Source: Bradyrhizobium sp. ISRA464 (lineage in GTDB: Bacteria > Pseudomonadota > Alphaproteobacteria > Rhizobiales > Xanthobacteraceae). Taken from it: a DNA stretch of 64,000 bases. Under the pieces are notes generated by a model. It ran no database searches. It was given only the letters and a program-made list of their open reading frames with translations, and was not told where the DNA came from. Position numbers and translations under genes: made by a program. Below, piece after piece: positions 18,873 through 30,062 of this stretch (its first letter is position 1; each line of letters opens with the position of its first letter). The stretch is from contig NZ_CP094526.1 in the NCBI RefSeq assembly GCF_029910095.1, forward strand, positions 6,882,001 through 6,946,000. The letters are read 5' to 3'.

Positions 18873-19292
18873 GCGCGGAACTTTTTTTTGGACAGTGCTG
18901 CTCGCCGCCACACGGTGATTGAACTGCGCTGCGGTCGCATCTCTTACACCTGACAAACTCGTATTCTCGGTTTTGCGCGGTTGCAAAAGCTGAAAATCAG
19001 ACCCGCGCCAGGTCGAGCAGGCTGGGCTTCTCAGCGCAGCTATGTTGATCGATGAGGAGTTTGCCGGCCGGCCCAATTTAACGATTGAAAACGATCCTTT
19101 CGCGGCGCGGATCGACAGCCAAGGCAGATCAGCAAAGGGCTGATGTGCCACTTCCAAGCGCTGGCAGAAGCCGGTGCTGACGGGCGACCCGCGCCAATTG
19201 TGCATGTGGCCACGAACACCTTTTTAACGCGCAGGTATAGACCAGTTCAATACGGCACGTGGACTGCGTTTCTCGATCGTTGTGACCTTCAT
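18873..19292. other. intergenic region upstream of the fixN FixK box
   Basis: 420 bp. A short in-phase piece at 19044-19145 (MLIDEEFAGRPNLTIENDP, stop after RSAKG) has natural-looking composition and could be the tail of a lost gene, but there is no open frame feeding it. Nothing else is supported. Confidence 0.35.
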
Positions 19293-19306
19293 TTGACGCA
19301 GATCAA
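19293..19306 (+). promoter_or_regulatory. FixK box upstream of fixNOQP
   Basis: TTGACGCAGATCAA is an exact TTGA-N6-TCAA palindrome, the binding site of FixK/FNR-type activators. For a class II promoter the start of transcription would lie about 40 bp downstream, near 19340. The fixN ATG is at 19843, so the leader would be about 500 nt, much longer than usual. Confidence 0.85.
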
Positions 19307-19340
19307 ACCTGCACCTGCGACCATCCGCTACGGAGGGCCA

Positions 19341-19842
19341 ATGGGTGCAAAGAATGGTCATTCAATCAAACAGCAACGCATCTCCGCTGTTAGAGCGCGC
19401 CCTCGATCGTCTGCGTTCGCTGCGGTCCCAGCAGCGGACTTTTCTCAAATGACCGACCGGCCGGTCGAGGAGGTCGCGCGCGAACCAAGGCTCTCCAGGT
19501 GGGATTTCCGCGCCCTGCCCCTCCGGCCGACCACTCCTGCACTTCTGCGGAGGCGTCTGGCGCATGCCCGCTCATCGGAAGGCGCGCTCGTCACCTCGCG
19601 CAATGAGGCGCCAGGCGACCTTCAGGGAATATGCGGCTTGTGTCTCGAAAAGCTGCCCCGTGGTGCAGAGCTTCGTAGAGAGCGGGCGAGCCCGCCGAGA
19701 TGCCGCCCGGACGAACTGACATTGAGAGCGCTTGGCCGCGCAATGGACGACAAGTGCCCTCGTTCGGCGATTAACGTCACTCAATCTGGTGACTGGCCAC
19801 CCTGGTTTCCCAAGCTTCCTCGCATTCAAGGAAAGCCTCGAC
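19341..19842 (+). other. long fixN leader containing a doubtful ORF
   Basis: About 500 bp between the predicted FixK-dependent start point and fixN. An open frame runs from ATG 19341 (after CGGAGGG; MGAKNGHSIKQQRISAV) to 19850, ending GKPRHD and overlapping the first bases of fixN. Its composition is Arg/Pro-rich and lacks any family pattern, so I treat it as unproven. It may be the decayed remains of a gene that once stood between the box and fixN. Confidence 0.4.
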
Positions 19843-21495
<1,653 letters not shown>

Positions 21496-21503
21496 GTCGC
21501 ACG

Positions 21504-22238
21504 ATGTCTCTCTGGAACCGACACAAGATCTTTGAGAAGAACTCGATCATCCTGATCGCGGGTATTCTCCTCGTCATCGCGATCGGCGGGCTGGTCGAGA
21601 TTACCCCGCTGTTCTACCTCAAGAGCACGATCGAGGCGGTCGACGGCGTGCGGCCCTACACCCCGCTCGAACTTGCAGGTCGCAACATCTACGTCCGCGA
21701 GGGGTGCTATCTCTGTCATTCGCAGATGATTCGGCCGCTGCGTGATGAGGTCGAGCGTTACGGTCACTACTCGCTGGCCGCGGAAAGCATGTACGACCAT
21801 CCGTTCCAGTGGGGCTCCAAGCGCACCGGGCCCGATCTGGCGCGCGTCGGCGGCAAATATTCCGACGATTGGCACGTCACCCATTTGACCGACCCGCGGG
21901 CGATCGTGCCGCAGTCGGTGATGCCCGGATATCCGTCGCTCGCAAAGGCTGAACTCGACGCGTCCGATATTGCGGCTCATCTGCGCACGAATCGCGCGGT
22001 CGGCGTTCCCTATACCGACGAGCAGATCGCCAACGCGGCCGCCGACCTGAAGGCGCAGACCGATCCCGACAGTGCTGGCTCCGACGCGTTCCAGAAGCGT
22101 TATCCGAAGGCTCTGGTTCGCAACTTCGACGGCAAGGGCGGCAATCCGACCGAGCTCGACGCGCTGATCGCCTATTTGCAGATGCTCGGCACGCTCGTCG
22201 ACTTCAAGCTCTACAACGAAAAAGCCAATTTGCGCTGA
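21504..22238 (+). CDS. fixO: FixO, monohaem cytochrome c subunit II of cbb3 oxidase
   Basis: A 244-residue protein with one N-terminal membrane anchor ([20 protein letters not shown], residues 12-31) and a periplasmic haem c domain with CYLCH at about residues 68-72 ([14 protein letters not shown]). The distal Met ligand is probably in [10 protein letters not shown]. It passes electrons from FixP to FixN. It starts 8 bp after the fixN stop. Confidence 0.97.
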   Translation: MSLWNRHKIFEKNSIILIAGILLVIAIGGLVEITPLFYLKSTIEAVDGVRPYTPLELAGRNIYVREGCYLCHSQMIRPLRDEVERYGHYSLAAESMYDHPFQWGSKRTGPDLARVGGKYSDDWHVTHLTDPRAIVPQSVMPGYPSLAKAELDASDIAAHLRTNRAVGVPYTDEQIANAAADLKAQTDPDSAGSDAFQKRYPKALVRNFDGKGGNPTELDALIAYLQMLGTLVDFKLYNEKANLR

Positions 22239-22248
22239 GGGCACGAGA

Positions 22249-22413
22249 ATGAAAGCGATCATTCAGGTCGAGAATTTTGCGTCGAGCCTGGTCGGCACGG
22301 TCTGGACCCCCATCTTTGTCGGACTCTTCATCGCCATCGTCGCCTACGCGCTTTGGCCCCGCAACAAATCTCTCTTCGATGCCGCAGCCCGGATGCCGCT
22401 GCGGGAGGATTGA
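22249..22413 (+). CDS. fixQ: FixQ, small membrane subunit of cbb3 oxidase
   Basis: 54 residues beginning MKAIIQVENFASSLVGTVW, one hydrophobic helix (WTPIFVGLFIAIVAYALW) and a short basic/acidic tail ending PLRED. FixQ (CcoQ) stabilises the FixN-FixP contact. The position between fixO and fixP and the length agree with the family. Confidence 0.93.
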   Translation: MKAIIQVENFASSLVGTVWTPIFVGLFIAIVAYALWPRNKSLFDAAARMPLRED

Positions 22414-22419
22414 TCGATC

Positions 22420-23292
22420 ATGAGCGAGCATAGCGAGATTGACCATGTTTCCGGCCGCAGCACGACCGGTCACGAGTGGGACGGCATCAAAGAGCTGAAT
22501 ACGCCGCTGCCACGGTGGTGGATATTGACGTTCTACGCCACGATCATTTGGGCGATCAGCTATTGGCTCGTCTATCCGGCCTGGCCGCTCGTCTCGGGCT
22601 ATACCTCCGGACTGCTCCACTACTCGACCCGCGCCAGCGTCGCGACCGACCTGGCCGACCTCGAGGAGCTGCGTGGTGAGAAAATGGCAGTCCTCGGCAG
22701 CGCTTCCCTGGCCGCGATCGAGAATGATCCAGCCCTGCTGGCGCTTGCGCGCGCTCGCGGAAAGACCGTGTTCGCGGACAATTGCGCGCCATGTCACGGC
22801 AGCGGAGCCGCTGGCGCCAAGGGATTTCCCAATCTCAACGACGACGATTGGCTGTGGGGCGGCACGCTCGACCAGATCACGCAGACGATTCAGTTCGGGG
22901 CGCGGTCCGGACATGCCAAGGCGCATGAAGGCCAGATGCTGGCATTCGGACGGGACGGGATCCTCAAGAAGGATGAGATCGTCACCGTTGCCAACTATGT
23001 GCGCTCGCTCTCCGGTCTTTCCACCGCGCCGAACTTCGATGCGGCGGCCGGCGAGAAGACCTTCGCCGAGAACTGCGCGAGCTGCCATGGCGACAATGCC
23101 AAGGGCAATCAGGAGGTCGGTGCGCCCAACTTGACCGACCAGATCTGGCTATATGGCTCCGACGAGGCGACACTGATCGAGACCATCACCAACGGCCGCG
23201 CCGGCGTGATGCCGGCTTGGGTCGGTCGTCTGGATCCGGTCACCATCAAGGCGCTGACCGTCTATGTGCACTCGCTAGGAGGCGGCAAGTAA
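22420..23292 (+). CDS. fixP: FixP, dihaem cytochrome c subunit III of cbb3 oxidase
   Basis: 290 residues. The N-terminus is cytoplasmic and includes GHEWDGIKELNTPLPRWW, the signature of CcoP proteins, then one membrane helix (ILTFYATIIWAISYWLVYPAW). Two haem c sites follow: CAPCH near residue 122 and CASCH near residue 219. FixP receives electrons from the bc1 complex through soluble cytochromes. It closes the fixNOQP operon. Confidence 0.97.
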   Translation: MSEHSEIDHVSGRSTTGHEWDGIKELNTPLPRWWILTFYATIIWAISYWLVYPAWPLVSGYTSGLLHYSTRASVATDLADLEELRGEKMAVLGSASLAAIENDPALLALARARGKTVFADNCAPCHGSGAAGAKGFPNLNDDDWLWGGTLDQITQTIQFGARSGHAKAHEGQMLAFGRDGILKKDEIVTVANYVRSLSGLSTAPNFDAAAGEKTFAENCASCHGDNAKGNQEVGAPNLTDQIWLYGSDEATLIETITNGRAGVMPAWVGRLDPVTIKALTVYVHSLGGGK

Positions 23293-23325
23293 CCGCCGCC
23301 ATAGCGGGTGCCATTTCCGAGACTG

Positions 23326-23339
23326 CTGATCGAGGTCAA
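23326..23339 (+). promoter_or_regulatory. probable FixK box upstream of fixGHIS
   Basis: CTGATCGAGGTCAA differs at one base from the TTGA-N6-TCAA palindrome. It is centred about 62 bp before the fixG ATG, a plausible class II distance for a promoter independent of fixNOQP. fixGHIS is known to be FixK2-controlled in B. japonicum. Confidence 0.6.
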
Positions 23340-23394
23340 ATCGGCACCGAGACGTCGATGTAGCATCGACTAACCGTCTCACCCGAGCAGACGC

Positions 23395-24852
23395 ATGAAC
23401 AAGCCCGTGCCGCCCGATGAACTCATGACCGGCGAAACCGGACCGCTCTACGCGCCTCGCAAGAAGGTGTTTCCACAGAGCGTGTCGGGACGGTTCCGCT
23501 CCATCAAGTGGCGGCTGATGGCCGTCTGCCTGGGAATCTATTACCTGCTGCCGTTTATGCGTTGGCATCGCGGCCTCGGCGCGCCCGATCAGGCCGTACT
23601 GATCGATTTTCCCAACCGACGCTTCTATTTCTTCTTCATCGAGCTGTGGCCGCAGGAGGTCTATTATTTCACCGGCCTGCTCGTGCTCGCGGCTTTCACG
23701 CTGTTCCTGATGAACGCGCTGGGCGGCCGCATCTGGTGCGGCTATCTCTGCCCGCAGACGGTCTGGACCGATCTGTTCTATGCCGTCGGGCGCTTCGTGG
23801 AAGGCGGCCGTCGCGAACAGATCAAGGCCGATGCCGGACCGATGACCGTGAAGCGGGCCGGTCGGCGCGTGCTCAAACATGCGATCTGGCTCGTGATCGC
23901 GTGGTGGACCGGCGGTGCCTGGGTGCTGTACTTTTCCGACGCCCCGACATTGGTACGCGACCTCGCCACCCTCCAGGCACCCGCGCTCGCCTATATCTGG
24001 ATCGCGATCCTGACCGCCTCGACCTATCTCCTGGCCGGCTACATGCGAGAGCAGGTCTGCGTCTATATGTGCCCGTGGCCGCGCATTCAGGCGGCGCTGA
24101 CCGATGAATGGGCGCTCAACGTCACCTACAAATATGATCGTGGCGAGCCGCGCTGCTCGGTGAAGAAGGCTTTCGACATCCGGGCGCTTGGGGAAAAGGC
24201 CGGCGATTGCATCGACTGCAATCAGTGCGTGGCGGTCTGCCCGACCGGGATCGACATCCGCGATGGCGCACAACTTGGCTGTATCCAGTGCGGCCTGTGC
24301 GTCGATGCGTGCGATGCGGTGATGACCAAGGTCGGCCGCAAGACCGGCCTGATCGGCTATGACAACGACATCAATATCCAGCGCCGCACTGCCGGCAAGC
24401 AAGAGATCTTCAAGCCGGTTCGGGCGCGGACGGTCGTCTATGCCGGCCTGATCACCGTGGTCTGCGCGGTGATGCTCTACGCCCTGATGTCCCGGACCTT
24501 GCTGGACATCAACGTGCTGCATGACCGCAATCCGGTGGCGGTGCGCCTCAGCGATGGTTCGATCCGCAACGGCTACACGTTGCGTTTTCTGAACAAGCGC
24601 GGCTTCGACCGCGTCATCGCGATCGATGTCGATGGGCCGCCGGCCGCCAAGTTCCACGTCATTGGCATCGATTCGGTGACGCCGGATCGTCCAATGATCG
24701 TTCTTGCACGCGATACCAGCAGCGAGCTGCGCGTACTGGTGACCGCACCGTTCGCGGCGAATGCCGACAAATCCGTGCCGATTAGGTTCCGCATAACCGA
24801 TATCGGTCTAGGAGAGGTCGCCTCGGCAACTGATCATTTCGTTCTCCCATAA
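23395..24852 (+). CDS. fixG: FixG/CcoG, membrane ferredoxin-type copper reductase for oxidase assembly
   Basis: 485 residues with four to five membrane helices, and two 4Fe-4S cluster motifs: CIDCNQCVAVCPTGID and CIQCGLCVDACD (about residues 272-308). Family markers WCGYLCPQTVW and YMCPWPRIQ are also present. CcoG reduces Cu(II) to Cu(I) for delivery to the CuB site of FixN. The C-terminal 120 residues form an Ig-like periplasmic domain. First gene of fixGHIS. Confidence 0.96.
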   Translation: MNKPVPPDELMTGETGPLYAPRKKVFPQSVSGRFRSIKWRLMAVCLGIYYLLPFMRWHRGLGAPDQAVLIDFPNRRFYFFFIELWPQEVYYFTGLLVLAAFTLFLMNALGGRIWCGYLCPQTVWTDLFYAVGRFVEGGRREQIKADAGPMTVKRAGRRVLKHAIWLVIAWWTGGAWVLYFSDAPTLVRDLATLQAPALAYIWIAILTASTYLLAGYMREQVCVYMCPWPRIQAALTDEWALNVTYKYDRGEPRCSVKKAFDIRALGEKAGDCIDCNQCVAVCPTGIDIRDGAQLGCIQCGLCVDACDAVMTKVGRKTGLIGYDNDINIQRRTAGKQEIFKPVRARTVVYAGLITVVCAVMLYALMSRTLLDINVLHDRNPVAVRLSDGSIRNGYTLRFLNKRGFDRVIAIDVDGPPAAKFHVIGIDSVTPDRPMIVLARDTSSELRVLVTAPFAANADKSVPIRFRITDIGLGEVASATDHFVLP

Positions 24853-24875
24853 CGACCGCCGATGGAAACGCCACA

Positions 24876-25376
24876 ATGAGCATAACGACACCAAGCGCGC
24901 GACCGATTACCGGACGCTTCGTCCTGATCGCGACGGTCGCATTCTTCGCGGTCGTCATCAGTGTCAACGTGGTCATGATCCGCTTTGCGATCGCGACCCT
25001 GCCGGGAACGGAGGTCGATAGCGCCTATCGCGCAAGTCTCGCCTACCAGCGTGAGATCGTCGCCGCGAGGCGACAGAATGAGCGCAACTGGCGGATTGAA
25101 GCTCATGTCGAGCGGCGATCCGATGGCGCGGCGTCGCTTGCGATCGAGGCTCGCGACCACGCTGGGACCCCACTTGCCGGAATGACCTTCATCGCGCGGC
25201 TGGAGCGGCCGACCGACGACCGCGCCGACCACGCGATCGAGATGACCGAAGCCGATCACGGCCGCTACCGCGGCAGCGTCGACGGCGTCGCCGCCGGACA
25301 ATGGGACCTCGTGATCGAGGGCGACGCCGGCGGCCGCCGCATGTTTCTGTCGAAGAATCGTATCGTCCTGGATTGA
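24876..25376 (+). CDS. fixH: FixH, membrane protein for cbb3 oxidase assembly
   Basis: 166 residues: one N-terminal membrane helix (FVLIATVAFFAVVISVNVVM) and a periplasmic domain with YQREIVAARRQNERNW and the Trp/Asp-rich end (GQWDLVIEGDAGG). This matches the FixH/CcoH family, which holds the oxidase subunits together during assembly. It lies 23 bp after fixG and 10 bp before fixI. Confidence 0.94.
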   Translation: MSITTPSARPITGRFVLIATVAFFAVVISVNVVMIRFAIATLPGTEVDSAYRASLAYQREIVAARRQNERNWRIEAHVERRSDGAASLAIEARDHAGTPLAGMTFIARLERPTDDRADHAIEMTEADHGRYRGSVDGVAAGQWDLVIEGDAGGRRMFLSKNRIVLD

Positions 25377-25386
25377 GGCAGCGCGC

Positions 25387-27573
25387 ATGCAGGCGGAAGT
25401 CGACTTCTCCCACTATTTGAAAGGTGCGGGTGAGGGACTCGTTCACCTTGATCTCGCAGTTGAAGGTATCAATTGCGCCGGCTGCATGGCCAAGATCGAG
25501 CGCAACCTATCCAGTATTCCGGATGTGGTTTCTGCGCGTGTGAACCTCGCCGATAGTCGGCTGGCGCTGGAGTGGAGGCCGGGCGCGCTTGATCCGGCAC
25601 TGTTCGTGAAGCGCTTGGCGGAACTCGGCTACAAGGCCCATCCATTCAAGCAGGACGATGCCGAGTATCGCGAAGCCCAGCGAGCCCAGGGCCTGCTGCG
25701 TCGGCTCGGCGTCGCCGCTTTTGCCGCGATGAACGTGATGATGCTGTCAATTCCAGTCTGGTCCGGCAACGTCTCGGACATGCTGCCGGAGCAGCGCGAC
25801 TTCTTCCACTGGCTGTCGGCGTTGATCGTCTTACCGGCCGCGGCCTATGCGGCGCAACCGTTCTTTGCTTCCGCGTGGTCTGCGTTGCGCGCGCGGGGTG
25901 TCAACATGGACGTCCCGATCAGTATCGGCATCGTGCTCGCCTTGGCGATGTCGGTTGTCGAGACCATCAGCCACGCCGAACACGCCTATTTCGACGCAGC
26001 GATCATGCTGATCGCCTTTTTGCTCGCGGGCCGCTATCTCGACCAGAACATGCGGCGGCGTACCCGCACCTTCGCTGGTAATCTCGCCGCACTGAAGGCG
26101 GAGACCGCGACGAAGTTCATCAGCTCCACGGAGATCAAGACGGTACCCGCCGCGGCGATCAGGCCCGGCGACATCGTACTGCTGAGGCCCGGCGAACGCT
26201 GTGCGGTAGACGGCAACGTGATCGAGGGACGCTCGGAGATTGATCAGAGCCTAATCACCGGCGAGACCCTGCCGGTGAGCGCAGCGCCGGGCAGCGCGGT
26301 CTTCGCCGGTACTTTGGTGCGGTCGGGTACGCTCCGTGTCCGCGCGGCGGCGGCCTCGGAGAACACGCTGCTTGCCGAGATCTCTCGGCTGCTCGACCAA
26401 GCGCTGCAGGCGCGCTCACGCTATTTGCGCCTCGCAGAGCGCGCATCGCGGCTTTATGCCCCGGTCGTGCACGCAGCCGCCTTTCTGACGATGGTGGGCT
26501 GGCTCGCCTACGGTGCAACGCTTCACGATTCGATCGTCACGGCGATCGCAGTGTTGATCATCACCTGTCCCTGCGCGCTGGGCCTTGCGATCCCGGCTGT
26601 GCAGACGGTCGCGTCCGGCGCGCTGTTCGGTTCCGGCGTGTTGCTTAATGCCGGCGACGCGATCGAGCGCATCGCCGAGATCGACCGGGTCATCTTCGAC
26701 AAGACGGGTACGCTGACGCTCCCCGAGCTCGATGTTGCCAATCTGGCGAACCTTCCCGACAACGTCGTCGAGATCGCAGGCCGATTGGCGCTGTCGAGCC
26801 GCCATCCGGTCGCCGCTGCCGTGGCGCGCGCCGCGGGTGCCACCGAGCCATTGACTGATATCGAGGAGGAGCCGGGGCAAGGCGTTCGGGGCTATCATGA
26901 CGGGCAGCCGATCCGGCTTGGCCGGCCCTCGTTCTGCAACGCCGAGAACCTCGCCAACGAGATGCTCAGCCGTGATCCCGAGGCGTCCATTGTCGCATTC
27001 AGCCATGGCGACGCGACCTTCGTCTTTGCCGTTCGGCAACAGATGCGGCCGGACGCGGCTGAGATTATCGCGAACCTCAATCGCCTCGGCATCGCGGTCG
27101 AGATCGTCTCCGGTGATCGTGAACCTGCGGTGCGGTTCGCGGCCGGAATGCTCGGCATCCACGAATGGCGCGCCGAGGTCTTTCCGGTCGACAAGATCGC
27201 GCGCATTGAGGAACTGGCGCGAGGGGGCTGCAAGGTATTGATGGTCGGCGACGGCCTCAACGATGCGCCTGCACTCGCCGCAGCACACGCTTCGATGTCA
27301 CCGGTCAGCGCCACTCACATGAGCCAGGCCGTCGCGGATGCGGTCTTCCTCGGCGACTGTCTCGCGCCGGTGCTGGTGGCGGTCAAGGTCTCGCGCAAGG
27401 CGCTGCATCTGATGCGCCAGAACCTCTGGCTTGCCGTGATCTACAATGCGCTGGCGGTGCCGGTTGCGATCGCCGGCCTCGTTACGCCGCTGATTTCCGC
27501 AGCGGCGATGTCTGGCTCGTCGCTGTTGGTCATGCTCAATGCGCTGAGGGCGCGAGCGAGGGAGGCTGTCTGA
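25387..27573 (+). CDS. fixI: FixI, copper-transporting P1B-type ATPase (CcoI)
   Basis: 728 residues. The N-terminal metal-binding domain has GINCAGC (Cys30, Cys33). The membrane copper site is TCPCALG near residue 394, the phosphorylation site DKTGT near 437, and the hinge GDGLNDAPAL near 620. FixI exports copper across the membrane for the oxidase. The last base of its stop codon is the first of the fixS start (TGATG), so translation is coupled. Confidence 0.97.
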   Translation: MQAEVDFSHYLKGAGEGLVHLDLAVEGINCAGCMAKIERNLSSIPDVVSARVNLADSRLALEWRPGALDPALFVKRLAELGYKAHPFKQDDAEYREAQRAQGLLRRLGVAAFAAMNVMMLSIPVWSGNVSDMLPEQRDFFHWLSALIVLPAAAYAAQPFFASAWSALRARGVNMDVPISIGIVLALAMSVVETISHAEHAYFDAAIMLIAFLLAGRYLDQNMRRRTRTFAGNLAALKAETATKFISSTEIKTVPAAAIRPGDIVLLRPGERCAVDGNVIEGRSEIDQSLITGETLPVSAAPGSAVFAGTLVRSGTLRVRAAAASENTLLAEISRLLDQALQARSRYLRLAERASRLYAPVVHAAAFLTMVGWLAYGATLHDSIVTAIAVLIITCPCALGLAIPAVQTVASGALFGSGVLLNAGDAIERIAEIDRVIFDKTGTLTLPELDVANLANLPDNVVEIAGRLALSSRHPVAAAVARAAGATEPLTDIEEEPGQGVRGYHDGQPIRLGRPSFCNAENLANEMLSRDPEASIVAFSHGDATFVFAVRQQMRPDAAEIIANLNRLGIAVEIVSGDREPAVRFAAGMLGIHEWRAEVFPVDKIARIEELARGGCKVLMVGDGLNDAPALAAAHASMSPVSATHMSQAVADAVFLGDCLAPVLVAVKVSRKALHLMRQNLWLAVIYNALAVPVAIAGLVTPLISAAAMSGSSLLVMLNALRARAREAV

Positions 27574-27749
27574 TGGAAGTCCTGGTCTATCTGGTTCCGC
27601 TCGCGCTCGCCCTGGGCTTCCTCGGCCTGCTCGGATTTCTCTGGTCGCTCAAGAGCGGCCAGTATGACGACCTCGACGGCGCGGCGTGGCGTGCCATCGC
27701 CGATGACGAGCCTGTCACCGATCACGGCGTATCCGAGTGGTGGAAATGA
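27573..27749 (+). CDS. fixS: FixS, small cbb3 assembly protein (CcoS)
   Basis: 58 residues: MEVLVYLVPLALALGFLGLL forms a single helix, followed by FLWSLKSGQYDDLDGAAWR, the CcoS signature (W-x-x-K-x-G-Q-Y-D-D-x-D). CcoS is needed to load cofactors into the catalytic subunit. It overlaps fixI by one base. The 3' end also overlaps, on the other strand, a short frame ending at 27722. Confidence 0.95.
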   Translation: MEVLVYLVPLALALGFLGLLGFLWSLKSGQYDDLDGAAWRAIADDEPVTDHGVSEWWK

Positions 27750-27895
27750 ACCAGCGCGACCGCGGCAGCGACGGTCAGCGCGGTACAGGCAAACGCCAGG
27801 ATCAGGCCGGCGGCCATTCGCCAGCAAGACGTCGCACGATGCGACCGCAGGTTCAGAACTGCGAGCAATCTGTCGATGGATGCAAGCCGAGACAT
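27722..27895 (-). CDS. possible 57-aa single-span membrane protein
   Basis: The frame starts ATG at 27895 (MSRLASIDRLLAVLNLRSH) and has one good transmembrane helix (GLILAFACTALTVAAAVALV) followed by HFHHSDTP. It begins 2 bp after the stop of the upstream small gene on the same strand, a spacing typical for an operon, and its end overlaps fixS by 28 bp in a convergent way. No family recognised. A coding function is plausible but not proven. Confidence 0.45.
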   Translation of the reverse strand: MSRLASIDRLLAVLNLRSHRATSCWRMAAGLILAFACTALTVAAAVALVHFHHSDTP

Positions 27896-27897
27896 GG

Positions 27898-28155
27898 TCA
27901 GCAGCAACTCATCGGCAGGACCTCGGGTTGCCAGTAGCGCCAGTGCGTCGGCGAGACCTCTATGGGCTGCATTGTTGTGGCGTCGACCCATGCGTCGCCG
28001 TGGCGCAGGCAGGGAAACGCCAGCCTGCGCGGATCGACATCGAACACTGCAAGTTCGATCGCACAGTCGAATGGAGCGGTCGTGACGTCCCGCCATCCCA
28101 GCAAAGTGAGCCAACGAAAGATGACATTGAATGTTCGACGCATGCCGGGCTTCAT
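27898..28155 (-). CDS. small conserved-type protein near fixGHIS, unknown function
   Basis: About 85 residues from ATG 28155, or 81 from 28143 (MRRTFNVIFRWLTLLGWRDV). The segment WRDVTTAPFDCAIELAVFD, followed by FPCLRHGDAWVD and THWRYW, resembles a small protein family common in Bradyrhizobium genomes. No enzymatic motif, no signal peptide. It is read toward fixS together with the small membrane protein frame downstream. Confidence 0.6.
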   Translation of the reverse strand: MKPGMRRTFNVIFRWLTLLGWRDVTTAPFDCAIELAVFDVDPRRLAFPCLRHGDAWVDATTMQPIEVSPTHWRYWQPEVLPMSCC

Positions 28156-28622
28156 CTGTGAACGATGACGTCGAGCATGACAGTTTGGATCGCCAGAGCA
28201 GTTGATGTGGCGCAATCAGACAGCAAAAGACGGATTGGCAGCTTCGGACGGAAGCGACGGCAACGCTGACCTGCGTCACTGGACTCGTGCGGCCAATTGC
28301 TACATCAACGAGTTGTATCAACGCTGTCAAGGTTTGCTCAAAGCCGGGCAAGACACATGAAGGACAGCGCAGTCTCGAAGGCGATCTCGACAGTACCATT
28401 CGATGGCAACATGACGGATGTCGATGACGACGACGTGCATCCGCTCACCTTCGGAGCAATCGATGGTTGGGATAACAGGCGATGGTGAGTGAAGGCATCG
28501 ACAAGAGTAGAGCCGTTGCGAGCTTTGGTATATTGACACAAGCGGATAGGAGTGACCAGCCGCTTTGGGCTATATAGATAGAAATCGCCCGAGAAGCGAA
28601 AGTTTGCGAGGCAAACAGCTTG
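28156..28622. other. intergenic region upstream of fixL
   Basis: 467 bp between the divergent small genes and fixL. A 42-codon frame at 28357-28485 (MKDSAVSKAISTVPFDGN) reads well but has no ribosome site. Incomplete FixK half sites occur around 28300-28340 (TTGTATCAA, TTGCTCAAA) without correct spacing. No other feature is supported. Confidence 0.4.
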
Positions 28623-30062
28623 ATGACAATGCGATGTCGCTTCTGGCTTAGGTATGGATCGGCTGTGGCTGCAACGCTACTTGTGTTTGCCGTCCGGCTC
28701 GTGCTGGACCGCTATTTCGAAGGACGCAGTTTCACTGTCATCTACGTCCCGGCCGTGATGTTTGCCGCCCTGGCTGGCGGACGTGGCCCGGCGCTCCTCG
28801 CGACAGTCCTGTGTCTTGGGGCCACACTATTCTTCCTCGGAAATAGACTCCATGCAGATCCGGCTGATCTGATCGACGTGTTGTCATTCGCCGTTCTGGG
28901 TCCGATACTCGGCTTCGTCGGAGACCGGCTTTCGCGCGAGTCGGAGGATGCACGCTATCGGCAGGCGCAGCTACAATCCATCCTGGACACTGTGCCGGAA
29001 GCGATGATCGTGATCGATGAGAATGGGATCATGCGCTCCTTCAGCGTCGCTGCCGAGCGGCTGTTCGGCTGGGCAGCCGCGGAGGTCATCGGGAAGAACG
29101 TCTCGATCCTGATGCCCACGCCCTATCGGGATGAACATGACAACTATCTGCACCGATACCGGAACACGGGTGAACGTCGCATTATCGGCATCGGGCGGAT
29201 TGTTGTCGGAGAGCGCAGGGATGGCTCGACTTTTCCGATGGAGCTGGCGGTCGGCGAGGCCAGGGTCGGTGCGGAAAGGTTCTTTACAGGGTTCATCCGT
29301 GATCTGACCGAGCGCAGGAGCGAGGAACGGCGCATGCAGGAGTTGCAATCGGAGCTGGTCCACGTGTCGCGCCTGACCGCGATGGGCGAGATGGCGTCCT
29401 CGCTGGCTCATGAGCTCAATCAACCTCTGTCTGCGATCACGAGCTACCTTCGCGGTGCAGCGACGCTGCTGAAGTCAGAGCATGTCGATAAGCAGAGAGT
29501 CATCGAAGCGCTGGATCGTAGCGCCGCCCAAACACTGCGCGCCGGCGACATCATCAAGCGGTTGCGAGAGTTCGTTGCGAAGGGCGAAACCCAGCAAACC
29601 TTGGAAAATCCAGCCGTGCTGCTGGAAGAAGCCGCGGCATTGGCGCTTGTGGGCGCGAGGGAGCAAGGCGTCCGGGTTTCGCTTCATTGCGATCGCGACC
29701 TTCCGGATATCATCGTCGACAAGATCCAGATCCAGCAGGTTGCGCTCAACCTGATCAGGAATGCAGTTGAGGCAATGGAGACAACGAGCCGTCGCGAACT
29801 CACAATCGAAGTCAGAAACAGGAACAACACCGCATTCTTCTCGGTGGCCGATACCGGCACGGGGATCAACCCGGAGATCGCGCGGCAGTTGTTTCAGCCG
29901 TTTGTCACCAGCAAGCCGAACGGAATGGGCGTCGGCCTCTCCATCTGCCGCACGATCATCGAATCGCATGGTGGCCGCATCTCCGCCCGGTCTCACAATG
30001 ACGGCGGTACTGTGTTCGAGTTCACCTTGCCCTTTGCCGAGCCGGAACTGCACGAGCGATGA
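28623..30062 (+). CDS. fixL: FixL, oxygen-sensing haem-PAS histidine kinase, membrane-bound
   Basis: FixL autophosphorylates when its haem loses O2 and phosphorylates FixJ. 479 residues from ATG 28623. Residues 1-100 contain about four membrane helices ([47 protein letters not shown]). The PAS domain carries the haem His in RDEHDNY (about residue 170) and the signalling Arg in IIGIGRIV, both as in characterised FixL. The kinase has [12 protein letters not shown] (phospho-His), N-box [10 protein letters not shown], and G-boxes DTGTGIN and GMGVGLS. B. japonicum chromosomal FixL is soluble, so this is the S. meliloti/Azorhizobium-type layout. fixJ does not follow. Confidence 0.93.
   Translation: MTMRCRFWLRYGSAVAATLLVFAVRLVLDRYFEGRSFTVIYVPAVMFAALAGGRGPALLATVLCLGATLFFLGNRLHADPADLIDVLSFAVLGPILGFVGDRLSRESEDARYRQAQLQSILDTVPEAMIVIDENGIMRSFSVAAERLFGWAAAEVIGKNVSILMPTPYRDEHDNYLHRYRNTGERRIIGIGRIVVGERRDGSTFPMELAVGEARVGAERFFTGFIRDLTERRSEERRMQELQSELVHVSRLTAMGEMASSLAHELNQPLSAITSYLRGAATLLKSEHVDKQRVIEALDRSAAQTLRAGDIIKRLREFVAKGETQQTLENPAVLLEEAAALALVGAREQGVRVSLHCDRDLPDIIVDKIQIQQVALNLIRNAVEAMETTSRRELTIEVRNRNNTAFFSVADTGTGINPEIARQLFQPFVTSKPNGMGVGLSICRTIIESHGGRISARSHNDGGTVFEFTLPFAEPELHER

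Noticed and set aside
28297..28345. TTG...CAA strings upstream of fixL as FixK boxes
   Set aside because: None has the TTGA-N6-TCAA spacing.
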